A stretch of DNA of 64,000 nucleotides from Mycolicibacterium phocaicum. Its GTDB lineage: Bacteria; Actinomycetota; Actinomycetes; Mycobacteriales; Mycobacteriaceae. The notes under the pieces are model-generated. The model was not told the origin of the DNA. It did no database searches and saw nothing but the letters and a program-made list of their open reading frames with translations. The DNA is taken from the NCBI RefSeq assembly GCF_010731115.1, contig NZ_AP022616.1:4092001-4156000 (forward strand), read 5' to 3'. Below are positions 30,643 through 41,021 of the stretch, one piece after another. The position numbers were made by a program, and so were the translations under genes. Numbering within the stretch: the stretch's first letter is position 1; each line of letters opens with the position of its first letter.

Positions 30643-33600
30643 TCAGGAATGCCGCAGCGGCGCAGGCGCCCACCAGCCACTGCGCGTGGCTTTCCCGAGG
30701 TCGATCTGGGCCGGTTGGGCATCGGGGTAGTACTGCGTGAACTGCTGCAGTGAGCCCCAGTCGCGGAACCAGTCGTCCTTCAGATACGTCGGCACCGGGG
30801 TGGCCTTGAACAGCAGCTCGGTGATGCCCAGCGGCCCGCCGCCGAGGTAGTCCATGACGGGCGAGTTGGCCTCGGCGCCGAAGCGGTCCGGCAGGATGCG
30901 CCACTTGGGCACCTCGGTGACGCCGTTGTCGTGGCCGAACGGGCGCTGGCATGGGAACGCCAGGCCGACGAGCCAGTCCAGCATCACCGGATCCTTGGAG
31001 CCGACGACGTCCTGCAGGGTGCGCAGCTTCGGGATGCGCGGCGGGGTCAGGGCGATCCAATGCTGCGGCGCGAGGTCGTCGTCGGTCGCGACGATGCGGA
31101 TCAGGGTGGCGTCGGGCGGGATCGCGGCCATCGGGGCGCGCAGGTTGCGCCAGGCGGGTGCGGCACCGACGTCGGCGAAGCCGACGGCCCCGGCGATCTT
31201 GCCGGCCGCGGCCTGGGCATCGTTGGCGTATTCGACGCGAACCTCGCCCTGGTTGAATCGGCCCGCGGCGGCGACGACGAGCAGCGGTCCGGCCTGGTCG
31301 CGCTGGGGTAGCCGGTACCAGCCCGAGCGCATCCGCGCCGGAATTTGCACGCCGGGGCGCCAGCTGCCCAGCACGGGGGTGGTGGCCGGGTCCAAGTTGT
31401 ACGGGAGCTTGGCCCGCGAGCCGTTGACGCCCATCCCGGCGGTGGTGCCGCCTTCGGTGCCCGGCTCGGCGCCGCTGATCGGGCCACCGTCGCTGTCGGC
31501 GAAGTTGGTGCCACCGGGCGGTTCCATGACGGGGTCCGCGGAGACGTCGGCGGGAATTCCGTTGGGGGTGAAGCCTTCTGCGCTGCCGGCACCGAGGGCG
31601 TCACCGACCGTCCCGGACTGGGGGACGAGCTTGCCGGCGTTGGTGTCCTGCTCGACCATGACGTCGTCCGCCAGGCCGCAGGTCTTGCCGGTCAGCGCCT
31701 GCAGGTTCGAGCGGCCGACGGACCAGGCCGGCCACTGCTGCGTCATCCCGAGGGTCAGCGACAGCACTTCGAACAGCACGATGATCCACGACGCAATTGC
31801 CAACGGCGCCTGGGGAATCCGGCGGCTGACGGGCCGCTCGGGGTCGTGGTCGTAGAAATGCAGCCACGCCGCCCACAGCAGGGTCAGGAACGACAGGCCG
31901 AACAGGAACGTGGTGAAGCCGAAGTGCCACTCGGGGAACTGATTCGACCACGGCACACCGAAGTTGGACACGTACCACCAGCCGTTCACGGTGGCGAACG
32001 ACAGCGCCATCACGAACAGCACGGTCGCGGCGAACATCGCCCGGTTGCGGCGCGAGCGCATCGCGACGGTGCCGACCGCGATGGCGGCCAGTGCGCCCAG
32101 CGAACCGGCCAGCCCGGCGAACACCCCGAAGTGGTGCGTCCACTTGGTGGGCGTGAACATCATGGCCAGGAACGAGATGATCGTGATGCCGACGATGCGG
32201 CGGGCCGGCCCGGCGGCAGTGCCCGGAATTCGCCCCTTGCGCAACGACATTGCCAGCGAGACGGCCAGTGCCAGCAGCAGCGTCAGCACCGCGAACCGGC
32301 GGGCCACCGAACCGTCGGGGCTGGTCGTGAACAGCCGCTCGTAGCGGATGTGTTCGTCGAACCAGCTCAGCGCGGGGCCGACGGTGGTCTTGAACGAGCT
32401 GGCGTCGAGCGCGGCGGCCAGCGTCTGGTCGCGGAAGATCAGGATGGCAGTCACCGTGCCCGCGGCGAGGATCGGCGCCAGGAGAGCCAGATAACCGAAG
32501 CGCGAAGTATGCCGCGCCACAATCGTTTTCAGCGGACCGACGGCGACCAGCAGGGCGCCGATCGCGGCGATACCGGTCGGGCCCGAGAACAACGTCAGGG
32601 CTCCGATGATGATTGCGATGGCCACCGGCAACAGCCGGCTGGTCGCCACTCCGCGTTCCACCGAGCACCAGGTCAGCAGGATGCCGAGCGCGATGATGGG
32701 TTCCGGCCGGATGCCGTTGTTCAGCGGCAGCCAGAACGCCAGGAACATGCCCGCGGCGGTCCAGGCGGCGGCGCGGCTGTTCTTGACGGCCTGGCCGAGC
32801 CGGGGGAGCACTTCACGGCTGATCACCCACCAGCACGCCAGGGCCATCAGGAGCGTGGGCAGGCGCATCCAGACGCTCGACGTGGAGACGTGCGCCCAGA
32901 GCGCCAGCAGGTCGTAGTACCAGCCGAACGGCGCCTCGGGAGTGCCGAACCAGCGGTAGTAATTGGCCATGTAGCCGGCGTGCTCGGAGACCCGGGCCAT
33001 GGTGAGGATGTAGCCATCGTCGGAGGTGTTGGCACCCACGAAGTGCCACCAGACCAGCGTCGTGATCACGACACCGTCCAGTGGCTTCACCGACCACCAG
33101 CGCGACGGCAGGAACCGCTTGTGCGGGACGCCGTCGGCACGGTCCAGCACGTGGAGGGCGCCCAGTGCGACGACGGTCAGCACCACGCCGAAGATCATCG
33201 CGAGCATCTTCAACAGGGTCGGGGACGTGCTGTAGCGCGAATCGATGGTCGCCGAGAACGCCAGCCCTGGCGGAGCCGCGCCGGACAGGTCGGTGAAGAC
33301 GCCGACGATCTGCGGGCGGAAGTCATAGCCGCTGAGCTCGCCGCGCACCGGCTTGCCCGGGTTCTTGTCCTTCGGGCCCTGCACCAGGCCGACGATCTCG
33401 CCGGTGACCTTGTCGGCGTGCGCGGTGAACTTCAGCTCCTTGCACGCGGGGCTGAGCACCTGCGTCAGCGGCGCGCTGACGACCGGGGTGTTGCGCACGA
33501 TCACCAGCAGGTCGCCGCCGACGCGCTCGATCAGCAGACCGCGGTCGACGGCCTTGGGTGCCTGCTTGGGCACCGTGGACATCAGCACCGTGGCGGGACC

Positions 33601-33840
33601 GGTGAGCCCGGCTGCCGCCGAGCACGGGATGGTGATGTCGAGGTCGGTGGCCACGTAGCCGATCAGCGGCGCGTCGACGCTCTTGAGGACGCCCGCCTGC
33701 GGCCAGTTCAGCTGTGCAGTGGTCTGGGTGACCGGTAGCAGCGGCGTCGCCATCGCCAGGAACGCGCCGAGCAGTCCGGCGACGATCGCGATCCACCGCG
33801 CTGTGCGGTGATTGCGCTCTACCTCAGGTTCCCCGGCCAC
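30643..33840 (-). CDS. embC: EmbC, arabinosyltransferase C (lipoarabinomannan)
   Basis: A 1065-aa GT-C arabinosyltransferase that in mycobacteria builds the arabinan of lipoarabinomannan. The N-terminal helix and [16 protein letters not shown], the DD motif in ANTSDDGYILTMARVSEH, a multi-pass region and the C-terminal domain match EmbC. The GTG start (MAGEPEVERNHRTARW) lies 11 bp after the aftA stop, the usual aftA-embC order. It ends 10 bp from the convergent toxin gene. The identity as EmbC rather than EmbA or B rests on the aftA neighbour and gene order. Confidence 0.95.
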   Translation of the reverse strand: MAGEPEVERNHRTARWIAIVAGLLGAFLAMATPLLPVTQTTAQLNWPQAGVLKSVDAPLIGYVATDLDITIPCSAAAGLTGPATVLMSTVPKQAPKAVDRGLLIERVGGDLLVIVRNTPVVSAPLTQVLSPACKELKFTAHADKVTGEIVGLVQGPKDKNPGKPVRGELSGYDFRPQIVGVFTDLSGAAPPGLAFSATIDSRYSTSPTLLKMLAMIFGVVLTVVALGALHVLDRADGVPHKRFLPSRWWSVKPLDGVVITTLVWWHFVGANTSDDGYILTMARVSEHAGYMANYYRWFGTPEAPFGWYYDLLALWAHVSTSSVWMRLPTLLMALACWWVISREVLPRLGQAVKNSRAAAWTAAGMFLAFWLPLNNGIRPEPIIALGILLTWCSVERGVATSRLLPVAIAIIIGALTLFSGPTGIAAIGALLVAVGPLKTIVARHTSRFGYLALLAPILAAGTVTAILIFRDQTLAAALDASSFKTTVGPALSWFDEHIRYERLFTTSPDGSVARRFAVLTLLLALAVSLAMSLRKGRIPGTAAGPARRIVGITIISFLAMMFTPTKWTHHFGVFAGLAGSLGALAAIAVGTVAMRSRRNRAMFAATVLFVMALSFATVNGWWYVSNFGVPWSNQFPEWHFGFTTFLFGLSFLTLLWAAWLHFYDHDPERPVSRRIPQAPLAIASWIIVLFEVLSLTLGMTQQWPAWSVGRSNLQALTGKTCGLADDVMVEQDTNAGKLVPQSGTVGDALGAGSAEGFTPNGIPADVSADPVMEPPGGTNFADSDGGPISGAEPGTEGGTTAGMGVNGSRAKLPYNLDPATTPVLGSWRPGVQIPARMRSGWYRLPQRDQAGPLLVVAAAGRFNQGEVRVEYANDAQAAAGKIAGAVGFADVGAAPAWRNLRAPMAAIPPDATLIRIVATDDDLAPQHWIALTPPRIPKLRTLQDVVGSKDPVMLDWLVGLAFPCQRPFGHDNGVTEVPKWRILPDRFGAEANSPVMDYLGGGPLGITELLFKATPVPTYLKDDWFRDWGSLQQFTQYYPDAQPAQIDLGKATRSGWWAPAPLRHS

Positions 33841-33851
33841 GGGGCTAGATG

Positions 33852-35714
33852 TTAGTGGCCGCTACGGATGGCCAGCACGAACGGGCCGATATCTGTGACC
33901 TGCCAGTGCTTGCTGTCGAACAGCCGCTCGTCGAGTGCCACCTGGTAGCGGCGCACGTTGGGCTGGTTGGGGTAGACGTCCTCGGCCAGCCGCAGCGTGT
34001 AGGTGCCGGTGCCGCCGTGGCGCATCAGGAACACCGTCGGAGCCGGCCAGGGCAGCATGTCGAGGGCCTTGGCGAAGTCGTCGGGGCTGGTCATGGTTGC
34101 CCAGCTCTCGATGGCGCCGGAGCGTTCCTTGAACTGCGCCAGCGGGTTCGCGTAGTGCGACGTGAGCCCCTGGAATCCGTAGTAGGGGTAGTAGGACAGG
34201 AAGCTGTAGTCCGCGGTCATCACGACGGTCTCGTTGCGGGGCTTGCCCGTCGCCGCGGTGATCTTCCGGTCGATCTCCTGGTAGAAGCGCTCCGAGCCGG
34301 GTGGACGACGGTCGGCGCGCTGGCCGTGGCCGTCGGTGTCGGTGTAGGCGACGGCGATGTCGGGCCGCAGGATGTCCGGGATCGCCTGGCTGAACGACAC
34401 GGCGCCGATCGCACCGATGACAGCGGCCACCGCGATGATCCGGTTGGTGGTCGGCTGCGCGTACCGGTTCGCCAGCCCGCGGGCGGCTTCCAGGAAGCCG
34501 AACGTGCCGGCCGCGACGAGCAGCACCAGCAGGGTGGGCTGCAGCCGGAACGACAGCAGTGTCGTGCGGGCCAGGGTGGCCAGCATCGACAGCAGCGACC
34601 ACGCGTACACCGCGATGACGGCCATCCCGAGGGCGGCCGCGCGGGTCGAGCTGCGGCCCTTGACCACCAGCCACAGCGTGCCGGCGAGGCACATGACGCC
34701 GAGCAGGGTGGCGTCGAGCATCGGGAAGGTGAGCTGCGCGCCGGACATCGGCAGGTAGTGCTGCGCGGTGCCCTTGTCGGCGGGGTGGCCGTTGAGCACG
34801 GCCAGGTAGTACGGCGCCCAGTGAATCGCCGCGATGACGCCGGAGATGGCGGCGATGACAGCAACTCGGATCAGCGGCTGGATTTGGCGCCGGGACACGG
34901 CCAGCAGCAGCGCCATGAGTGCGAGGGTGAAGGCCGCGTAGCCGAACAACAACGTGTAGAAGAGTGCGGCGATGCCGAGGAAAATCCCGGTACCGATCAC
35001 AGCGGCCCACCCGCGGCCAGTGGCTTTCAATCCGGACCACGCCAGCACGAACACCGGCGGCAGCAGCACGACGAGGACCGCGGAATACGGCTCGGTGGAC
35101 GAGTACGCGAGTGTGACGGCGGCCGTCGCCGTGGTCACCGCCAGTGCGTACTCGAAGCGAATCATGGCCGCCCACAACACGAATGCGGCCACGATCGCGG
35201 CGGTGATCGTGATGACCGCCCACGGCTTGAACATCTCCCACGCCGGCGTGCCGGTCAGCGCGGCCGCTCGACCGCCTAGCCAGAACCAGCCCGACGGGTA
35301 GTACGGCGGCAGCCCCAGATACGTCATGTCGTGCGGCACAGCGGTATCCGCGAGGCGCGTCAGGTACTCGGTGCGGAACTGCTGGTCGACCGAGATGCCG
35401 AACAGGTACAGCTTGGTCGCACCCAACGGCATGCCGAGGGTGACGACCGAGAACGCCGCCAGGAGCGACGTGGCAGCCACTTTGGCGCTCTTGCGCCAGC
35501 CGCGGCGCCACGCCCACCCCGCGAGCAGCAACCCGATCAGCACGGCGCACTGGCCGGCGGTGGTCAGGGCATGCAACTGGTTCGACGAGTTGAACGCCGG
35601 CCACTGCACGCGCGCAATCGCTTGCAGCGCAACGACCGCGATGATCACCGCCAGTGCCATGGCGGCCAGCATCTGGCCGCTCACCCTGGCGCTCGCGGCC
35701 AGCGCGCTGCGCAT
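33852..35714 (-). CDS. aftA: AftA, galactan 5-O-arabinofuranosyltransferase
   Basis: A 620-aa GT-C-type membrane glycosyltransferase that puts the first arabinose residue on galactan. It has about 11 hydrophobic segments in the first two-thirds and a hydrophilic extracytoplasmic C-terminus ([39 protein letters not shown]). Identity comes from sequence character and the conserved dprE1-dprE2-aftA-embC order. ATG 35714 overlaps the dprE2 stop by one base (TGATG), so translation is coupled. Confidence 0.95.
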   Translation of the reverse strand: MRSALAASARVSGQMLAAMALAVIIAVVALQAIARVQWPAFNSSNQLHALTTAGQCAVLIGLLLAGWAWRRGWRKSAKVAATSLLAAFSVVTLGMPLGATKLYLFGISVDQQFRTEYLTRLADTAVPHDMTYLGLPPYYPSGWFWLGGRAAALTGTPAWEMFKPWAVITITAAIVAAFVLWAAMIRFEYALAVTTATAAVTLAYSSTEPYSAVLVVLLPPVFVLAWSGLKATGRGWAAVIGTGIFLGIAALFYTLLFGYAAFTLALMALLLAVSRRQIQPLIRVAVIAAISGVIAAIHWAPYYLAVLNGHPADKGTAQHYLPMSGAQLTFPMLDATLLGVMCLAGTLWLVVKGRSSTRAAALGMAVIAVYAWSLLSMLATLARTTLLSFRLQPTLLVLLVAAGTFGFLEAARGLANRYAQPTTNRIIAVAAVIGAIGAVSFSQAIPDILRPDIAVAYTDTDGHGQRADRRPPGSERFYQEIDRKITAATGKPRNETVVMTADYSFLSYYPYYGFQGLTSHYANPLAQFKERSGAIESWATMTSPDDFAKALDMLPWPAPTVFLMRHGGTGTYTLRLAEDVYPNQPNVRRYQVALDERLFDSKHWQVTDIGPFVLAIRSGH

Positions 35715-36493
35715 CAGAGCGGGAGTTTGCGGAAGACCGACCGCGGGATGTGCCGGATGACGGCCATCAGGTAGCGCACCGGGTTAGGTGCCCAGATGAG
35801 CTCCTTACCCTTGGCGGCGGCGACGACGGCCTGGTTGGCGACGTCTTCCTTGTCGACCGTGAACGGCGCCTCCTTGGCGCCGGTGGCCTTCCAGTGCTCC
35901 AGCGTCGTGGTGGTGCGCACCTGGCCGGGACGGATGACCAGAACCCGAACCCCGAACTCCCGCAACGCCTCTCCGAGGCCCAGGTAGAAGCCGTCGAGCC
36001 CGGCCTTGGTCGAGCCGTACACGAAGTTGGAGCGACGGACCCGTTCGCCGGCGACCGACGACATGGCGATGATCTGCCCGAAGCCCTGCGCCTTCATCTT
36101 GTCGCCGACCAGCACACCGACGGAAACGGCTGCGGTGTAGTTGATCTGGGCGGTCAACACGGCCTTGGACTGGTTCTGCCACAGTTCTTCGGCGTCGCCG
36201 AGGATGCCGAATGCGACGATGGCGACGTCGACATCGCCCTGCTCCCAAGCAGATTCGATGATCGCCGGGTGCGACTTGGTGTCCAGTGCGTCGAAATCGA
36301 CGTACACGACCTCCTTGGCGCCGGCCGCCTCGATCTGGGCGATGGCGGCGTCCCGCTTCGGGGCATTCGGCAGGTCGGCGAGGATCACCCGAGCTTTGGC
36401 GTTCTTGAGGTAGCGCTCGACGATGGCCAGGCCGATCTCCGAGGTGCCGCCGAACAGCAGAATGGTCTGCGGGTTGCCGGTTGCGTCAATCAT
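35714..36493 (-). CDS. dprE2: DprE2, decaprenylphosphoryl-2-keto-ribose reductase
   Basis: The 259-aa short-chain dehydrogenase is the second half of the DprE1/DprE2 epimerase that turns decaprenyl-phosphoryl-ribose into the arabinose donor DPA. The NAD(H)-binding [13 protein letters not shown], catalytic serine region MSSVAGE and FVYGSTKAG (YxxxK) are seen. ATG 36493 follows AAAGGAAA; an upstream TTG at 36508 adds five residues and is less likely. It starts 18 bp after dprE1. The C-terminal [13 protein letters not shown] is the family ending. Confidence 0.96.
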   Translation of the reverse strand: MIDATGNPQTILLFGGTSEIGLAIVERYLKNAKARVILADLPNAPKRDAAIAQIEAAGAKEVVYVDFDALDTKSHPAIIESAWEQGDVDVAIVAFGILGDAEELWQNQSKAVLTAQINYTAAVSVGVLVGDKMKAQGFGQIIAMSSVAGERVRRSNFVYGSTKAGLDGFYLGLGEALREFGVRVLVIRPGQVRTTTTLEHWKATGAKEAPFTVDKEDVANQAVVAAAKGKELIWAPNPVRYLMAVIRHIPRSVFRKLPL

Positions 36494-36511
36494 GGGTTTC
36501 CTTTTCAAGAT

Positions 36512-37924
36512 TCAGAGGAGCTCGAGCCGACGGGCCATGTCGGAGGCGAACACGCCGTTCGGGTCGGCTTTGCGGCGGGTGGCGATCCACTCGTCGATCC
36601 GCGGGTACATCTTGTGGAAGCTCTCGGCGCTGACACGCGAGTCCTTGGCGGTGTAGACGCGGCCGCCGAATTCCATTGCGCGCTTGTCGAGTTCGTTGAG
36701 GAACTCGTTGACGCCGGGCCGGTTCGGGAAGTCCAGGGCGACGTTCCAGCCCTGCATCGGAAAGCTCAGCGGCGCCTTGTTGCCCGGGCCGAACAGCTTG
36801 AAGACGTTCAGCGCCGAGTACTGCTTCTGCGTGTGCATCCAGCGGATGATGCCCTTGAACTCTTCGAGCGCATCCGGGGGAACCAGGAACTGATGCTGGG
36901 CGAAACCCGCTGGGCCATAGGCATATTGCCAACCCGAGGTGATGTCGAGCATGTGGTAGAACTGCGTCAGGTTGACGATCTTGCCCTGGTAGTTGCCGCT
37001 CATCCGGTAGAACGCCTCGCCGATCATGGAGAGCGAGAGCTTGTTCATGAAGCTGACCGGGAACAGGTTCGGGATCGCCGGCAGCTGCGGCGCGGTGAAC
37101 TTGAGTGGATCCTTGGCCAGCTTGGCGGGCAGCTGATCCACCTTGGCGAGGCTGCCCCGGCTCACCGCGGCGCGGCCGAGCTTGGGTTCCGGGCTGATCA
37201 GGTCGAACCAGGCGCTCGAGTACGTGTAGTTGTCCTCGCTGCCGTCCTGGTGCACCGCGACGGTTTCTTCCAGATCGTGCGTGGCGATGCCGTCGGCGAT
37301 GAAGTAGGCGCTCTCGGTGCGCGTCATCTTGATGCGCGCCCGGATCACGATGCCCGTGAGCCCGTTGCCGGCCACGGTCGCCCAGAACAGCTCGCTGTCC
37401 GAGCCGTCGGGGGTGATGGTGTGCACCTCACCGTCGGCCATCAGCAGGTCCAGCGACAGCACGTGATTGCCGAAGCTGCCCGCGCTGTGGTGGTTCTTGC
37501 CGTGGATGTCGGAGGCGATCGCACCGCCGACGGTGACCTGTCGGGTGCCCGGCAGCACCGGCACCCACAGCCCGAACGGCAGCGCGGCCTTCATCAGCTG
37601 ATCGAGGCTGACCCCGGCGTCGACGTCGGCGATGGCGGTCTCGGAGCTGATCGAATGGATCCGGTTCAGCGCCGTCATATCGACGACGATGCCGCCGCCG
37701 TTGCACGCCTGGTCGCCGTACGACCGGCCGAGACCGCGGCCGAGGATGCCCCGGCGCAGGTGGGCGGGGCTGGAAGAGTTTGCGTCCGCGACCCGCTTGA
37801 CCGCCTCGGCGATCACTGAGACATCGGGTGTGGACAGCACGTTTGTCACGGACGGTGCCGTGCGGCCGAATCCCGTGAGGGCGCGGCGCGTCAGGGGCAG
37901 CGTGACGTCAGGCTGGGTAGACAT
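36512..37924 (-). CDS. dprE1: DprE1, decaprenylphosphoryl-ribose 2'-oxidase
   Basis: A 470-aa FAD-dependent oxidase from ATG 37924 (a TTG at 37933 adds three residues). It makes the keto intermediate of the arabinan donor DPA and is the target of benzothiazinone drugs. FAD-domain motifs are [14 protein letters not shown] [17 protein letters not shown] and [20 protein letters not shown]; it ends MARRLELL as usual. The residue at the drug-reactive cysteine (C387 in M. tuberculosis) is alanine: GWNVALDFP, codon GCC at 36737-36739, residue 396. The order gtrA-like, dprE1, dprE2, aftA is the normal operon. Confidence 0.97.
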   Translation of the reverse strand: MSTQPDVTLPLTRRALTGFGRTAPSVTNVLSTPDVSVIAEAVKRVADANSSSPAHLRRGILGRGLGRSYGDQACNGGGIVVDMTALNRIHSISSETAIADVDAGVSLDQLMKAALPFGLWVPVLPGTRQVTVGGAIASDIHGKNHHSAGSFGNHVLSLDLLMADGEVHTITPDGSDSELFWATVAGNGLTGIVIRARIKMTRTESAYFIADGIATHDLEETVAVHQDGSEDNYTYSSAWFDLISPEPKLGRAAVSRGSLAKVDQLPAKLAKDPLKFTAPQLPAIPNLFPVSFMNKLSLSMIGEAFYRMSGNYQGKIVNLTQFYHMLDITSGWQYAYGPAGFAQHQFLVPPDALEEFKGIIRWMHTQKQYSALNVFKLFGPGNKAPLSFPMQGWNVALDFPNRPGVNEFLNELDKRAMEFGGRVYTAKDSRVSAESFHKMYPRIDEWIATRRKADPNGVFASDMARRLELL

Positions 37925-37949
37925 AACGGTCAAAGGGTACCGGCCAACG

Positions 37950-38429
37950 TCACTTCAACCGGAAAATCACGGCTCGCTGCACCACGAAGTTGATCACTGT
38001 CGCCGTGCCCTGGGCGATGACAAAGGCCACCGGCCGCCGCCAGGATTCGCCCGCAAATTGCAGATAGAACAGCTGATTGATGCCGACCTGCAGTCCGAAG
38101 GTGACGGCGTACAAGATCACAACCGCGACGAAGCGCGCCCGGCTCGGTTCGGCCTGGAAGGTCCACCGCCGGTTGATCAGGTAGGCCGTCGTGGTGCCTG
38201 CGATGAAGCTGAGCGTCTTGGCGATGAGTGTGGCCCGCGCGTCCGGCATGCCGTTGGCCACGAAAACGAAGCTGAGCAGCACGTACAGGCCATAATCGAC
38301 CACCGCGGACAGGCCGCCCGTCACGATGAACCGCCACGCCTGCGTCACCAGTCCCAGCGACGCCTCGACGGCTTTCTCGGCGCTGTGTTCTGCATGGTGT
38401 TCGGCGGGGATGTCCACTGGCTCGGCCAC
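37950..38429 (-). CDS. GtrA-family membrane protein (Rv3789-like)
   Basis: A 159-aa protein with four hydrophobic segments. GtrA family traits are [44 protein letters not shown] and [14 protein letters not shown]. GtrA-type proteins act with polyprenyl-phosphate sugars; the M. tuberculosis orthologue upstream of dprE1 has been proposed as a DPA flippase or as an anchor for AftA. It starts with GTG 38429 and ends 25 bp before dprE1, so it heads the arabinan operon. Divergent gene starts 28 bp away. Confidence 0.9.
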   Translation of the reverse strand: MAEPVDIPAEHHAEHSAEKAVEASLGLVTQAWRFIVTGGLSAVVDYGLYVLLSFVFVANGMPDARATLIAKTLSFIAGTTTAYLINRRWTFQAEPSRARFVAVVILYAVTFGLQVGINQLFYLQFAGESWRRPVAFVIAQGTATVINFVVQRAVIFRLK

Positions 38430-38457
38430 CCGGGCAGCTTACGTGCACCATGGACAC

Positions 38458-39081
38458 GTGACCGATTTGCTTCAGGCATGGCACACCCTGTTGGCGCGGC
38501 ATTCGTCGTCGCCTCGTGTCGACGACGTCGGGGCGTCGCTGCTCGGCCGGTGGGCCGAGCCGCACCGCAGTTACCACGATCTCAGTCACCTGCGCGGCAT
38601 CCTGTCCGGGGTGGACGCCCTGGAGGAGTTCGCCGACGATCCTGACGCGGTCCGCCTGGCGGCCTGGTACCACGACGCGGTGTACGCGGGGCAGTCCGAC
38701 GACGAGGAGAACAGCGCCCTGTTGGCGGAGTCGGACCTCGCCGATCTGGGTGTGGACCCGGAATTCGTGGCGGAGGTGGGCCGCCTGGTGCGCGTGACCA
38801 TCGCCCACGATCCCGCAGCCGACGATCACAACGGCCAGGTGCTGTCCGACGCTGACCTGGCGGTGCTGGCGGTGCCGCCGGCCGACTATCAGCACAACAC
38901 CGCGCGGGTGCGGGCCGAGTACGGCCATGTCAGCGACGCGGATTTCGGTCTGTGGCGCGGCCGGATGATCGCGGCGATGCTCGCCGGGCCGTCGCTGTAC
39001 CGCACCGATGCGGGGCGGCGGCTGTGGGAGGACGCGGCGCGGACCAATCTGAAGGCGGAGCTGGCGGCGCTCAGCGGCTGA
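38458..39081 (+). CDS. HD-superfamily metal-dependent phosphohydrolase-like protein
   Basis: From GTG 38458 it encodes 207 aa. H-HD residues appear in RSYHDLSHLRGIL and LAAWYHDAVYAGQSDDEENSA, typical of predicted metal-dependent HD proteins with unknown substrate. The upstream 44 codons overlap the divergent gtrA-like gene and are a shadow. It ends in overlap with the 3' end of the convergent MocR gene by 11 bp. Confidence 0.8.
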   Translation: MTDLLQAWHTLLARHSSSPRVDDVGASLLGRWAEPHRSYHDLSHLRGILSGVDALEEFADDPDAVRLAAWYHDAVYAGQSDDEENSALLAESDLADLGVDPEFVAEVGRLVRVTIAHDPAADDHNGQVLSDADLAVLAVPPADYQHNTARVRAEYGHVSDADFGLWRGRMIAAMLAGPSLYRTDAGRRLWEDAARTNLKAELAALSG

Positions 39082-40489
39082 CCGCCTTCAACACGTCATG
39101 CAGCGCGTCGAGCGCCGCGGTGAACTCGTGATCGGCCGGCGTGCCGAAACTCACCACCACGCCGTCCTGGGGTGGGGTGTCCGCCGCGTCGGGATGACGC
39201 AGCAGCGCCAACCCCGACAACGCGATGCCGGCGTCGGCCGCGCGCCGCATGACCTCATGTTCGGTGCCGTCGGGCAGTCGGATCAGGGCGTGCAGTCCGG
39301 CGGACAGTCCGCTGATCTCGACATCCAGACCCGACAGTTTCGCCGCGAGCGCGTCACGCCGGCGCCGGTAGCTGTTCCGCATGCGGCGAATGTGCTTGTC
39401 GTACTGGCCGGATTCGATGAAGTCGGCCATGGTCAGCTGGTCGATGGCGTTGACGTAGAACTGCTGCCCGCCCGCCGCCGTCAGTACGGGGTCGATCAGG
39501 TTGTCGGGCAACACCATCCAGCCCAGCCGCAGCACCGGTGCCAGGCTCTTGCTGGCCGAGCCGAGATAGGCAACCCGATCGGGATCCAGGCCCTGCATCG
39601 AGCCGATTGGTTGCCGGTCGTAGCGGAACTCGCCGTCGTAGTCATCCTCCAGGACATAGCTTTTCGTGCGGATGGCCCAATCGAGGGCGCGCGTGCGTCG
39701 GGTGGGATGCAGTGGTACGCCGTGCGGAAAGTGATGCGCCGGCGTGAGAAGAACCGCTGCGGCGCTGGTCTTTTCGAGGTCGTCGACGACGGCGCCGTGG
39801 TCATCGATCCGGATCGGCACGGTGCCGGCCCCGTTACCGGCGATGGCGTCCCGGAACAGGAACAGCCCGTAGTTCTCGACCGCGATGGTGCCCGGCGCGA
39901 ACACTTTCGACAGCAACTCGACGGCGTGCCGGGTCCCGGCGCAGATGACGATCGATTCCGCCGTGGTGCGCACGCCGCGGGCTCGCGCCAGATACGTGGC
40001 CAGTGCAGCGCGCAGTTCCTGCCGGCCGCGGGCGTCGCTCGTACGCAGCGCCTCGGTAGGGGCGTTGGTCAGGGCCCGCCGGGCCGACGCCAGCCAGGCC
40101 TGCCGCGGGAAGGCTGCGACGTTTCCCGAACCGGGCATGAGGTTGTGGGTGGGCGTACCCGGCCCCGCGCGCTGGGCGGCCGGTGCCGATTCGGTGTGCG
40201 AGCCGATGACCCACGTACCCGCGCCCTGGCGGGAGCCCAGCCAGCCCTCGGCGACCAATTCGGCGTAGGCCTCCGCGACGGTGTTGCGGGCCAAGCCGAG
40301 GTCGGTCGCCAGTGATCGGGAGGGCGGCAGCATGGTGCCGGCCGGTAGCCGGCCCGACCGGACCGCGTCTCTGAGCGCCTGGATCAGCTGGTCGCGAGTG
40401 CCGCGCCGGCCCGGCTGGACGGACTGGCCGAGGTCCAGATGCAGGTCCAGTCCGGCACCGTCCGCCGCAGAATTGGCCCATGAAACCAC
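39071..40489 (-). CDS. MocR-type transcriptional regulator (GntR DNA-binding plus aminotransferase-like domain)
   Basis: From GTG 40489 it encodes about 472 aa. The N-terminal GntR winged helix is TRDQLIQALRDAVRSGRLPAGTMLPPSRSLATDLGLARNTVAEAY. A fold-type I aminotransferase domain follows, with the PLP lysine in GSASKSLAPVLRLGWMVLP and VLEDDYDGEFRYD. Members such as PdxR sense PLP. It is divergent from an AhpD-like gene 31 bp away. TGAAACCA/TTGAACCA direct repeats lie at its start. It probably regulates itself and ahpD. Confidence 0.9.
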   Translation of the reverse strand: MVSWANSAADGAGLDLHLDLGQSVQPGRRGTRDQLIQALRDAVRSGRLPAGTMLPPSRSLATDLGLARNTVAEAYAELVAEGWLGSRQGAGTWVIGSHTESAPAAQRAGPGTPTHNLMPGSGNVAAFPRQAWLASARRALTNAPTEALRTSDARGRQELRAALATYLARARGVRTTAESIVICAGTRHAVELLSKVFAPGTIAVENYGLFLFRDAIAGNGAGTVPIRIDDHGAVVDDLEKTSAAAVLLTPAHHFPHGVPLHPTRRTRALDWAIRTKSYVLEDDYDGEFRYDRQPIGSMQGLDPDRVAYLGSASKSLAPVLRLGWMVLPDNLIDPVLTAAGGQQFYVNAIDQLTMADFIESGQYDKHIRRMRNSYRRRRDALAAKLSGLDVEISGLSAGLHALIRLPDGTEHEVMRRAADAGIALSGLALLRHPDAADTPPQDGVVVSFGTPADHEFTAALDALHDVLKAVSR

Positions 40490-40505
40490 GTAGAAATTGA
40501 ACCAT
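40481..40505. promoter_or_regulatory. Direct-repeat candidate operator of MocR
   Basis: Two similar units, TGAAACCAC (40481-40489) and TTGAACCAT (40497-40505), are 16 bp apart between the divergent MocR and AhpD genes. MocR-type regulators often bind direct repeats in such gaps. The gap is only 31 bp, so the site overlaps the MocR start codon. A weak inference. Confidence 0.35.
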
Positions 40506-40520
40506 GTTCGCGGGTTTTTG

Positions 40521-41021
40521 ATGGCTAACGTGGATGACATGACCGAGACACTGAACGCACCGACCACCGCCGCCCACACCAAGCGCATCGATATCTACGA
40601 CGCAGCTCCTGAGCTGTACGCCGGGATGATGGCATTCAGCAACGCCGCGTCCAAGGAGCTCGATTCGACCATCGGCGAGCTCATCAAGATTCGTGCCTCA
40701 CAAATGAACCACTGCGCCTTCTGCCTCGACATGCACGTCCACGATGCGCGCCGGTTCGGCGAGACCGAGCAGCGGCTGGCCCTGGTCGCGGCGTGGGAGG
40801 AAGCCGGCGACCTGTTCACCGAGCGCGAGCGGGCCGCGCTGGCCATCACCGAGGCCGTCACCGATCTGAGCCACGGACCGGTTCCCGACGATGTCTACGC
40901 CCAAGCGGCCGCCGTGTTCACCGACCGCGAGCTCGCTCACGTCGTCGGCATGGCCGCTGTCATCAACTCGTGGAACCGGCTGAACGCCGCTACTCGGAAG
41001 GCCGTTCCCCGCCGGCGCTGA
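40521..41021 (+). CDS. AhpD-like carboxymuconolactone decarboxylase-family protein
   Basis: About 166 aa from ATG 40521 (ATG 40539 is also possible). The AhpD-fold motif is SQMNHCAFCLDMHVHDARR, with the CxxC redox pair and conserved histidine four residues on; INSWNRLNAA near the end is typical. These proteins act as peroxidase partners in disulfide chemistry. It is divergent from a MocR-family gene, a common arrangement suggesting control by it. Its stop overlaps a - strand hydrolase remnant by 32 bp. Confidence 0.88.
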   Translation: MANVDDMTETLNAPTTAAHTKRIDIYDAAPELYAGMMAFSNAASKELDSTIGELIKIRASQMNHCAFCLDMHVHDARRFGETEQRLALVAAWEEAGDLFTERERAALAITEAVTDLSHGPVPDDVYAQAAAVFTDRELAHVVGMAAVINSWNRLNAATRKAVPRRR

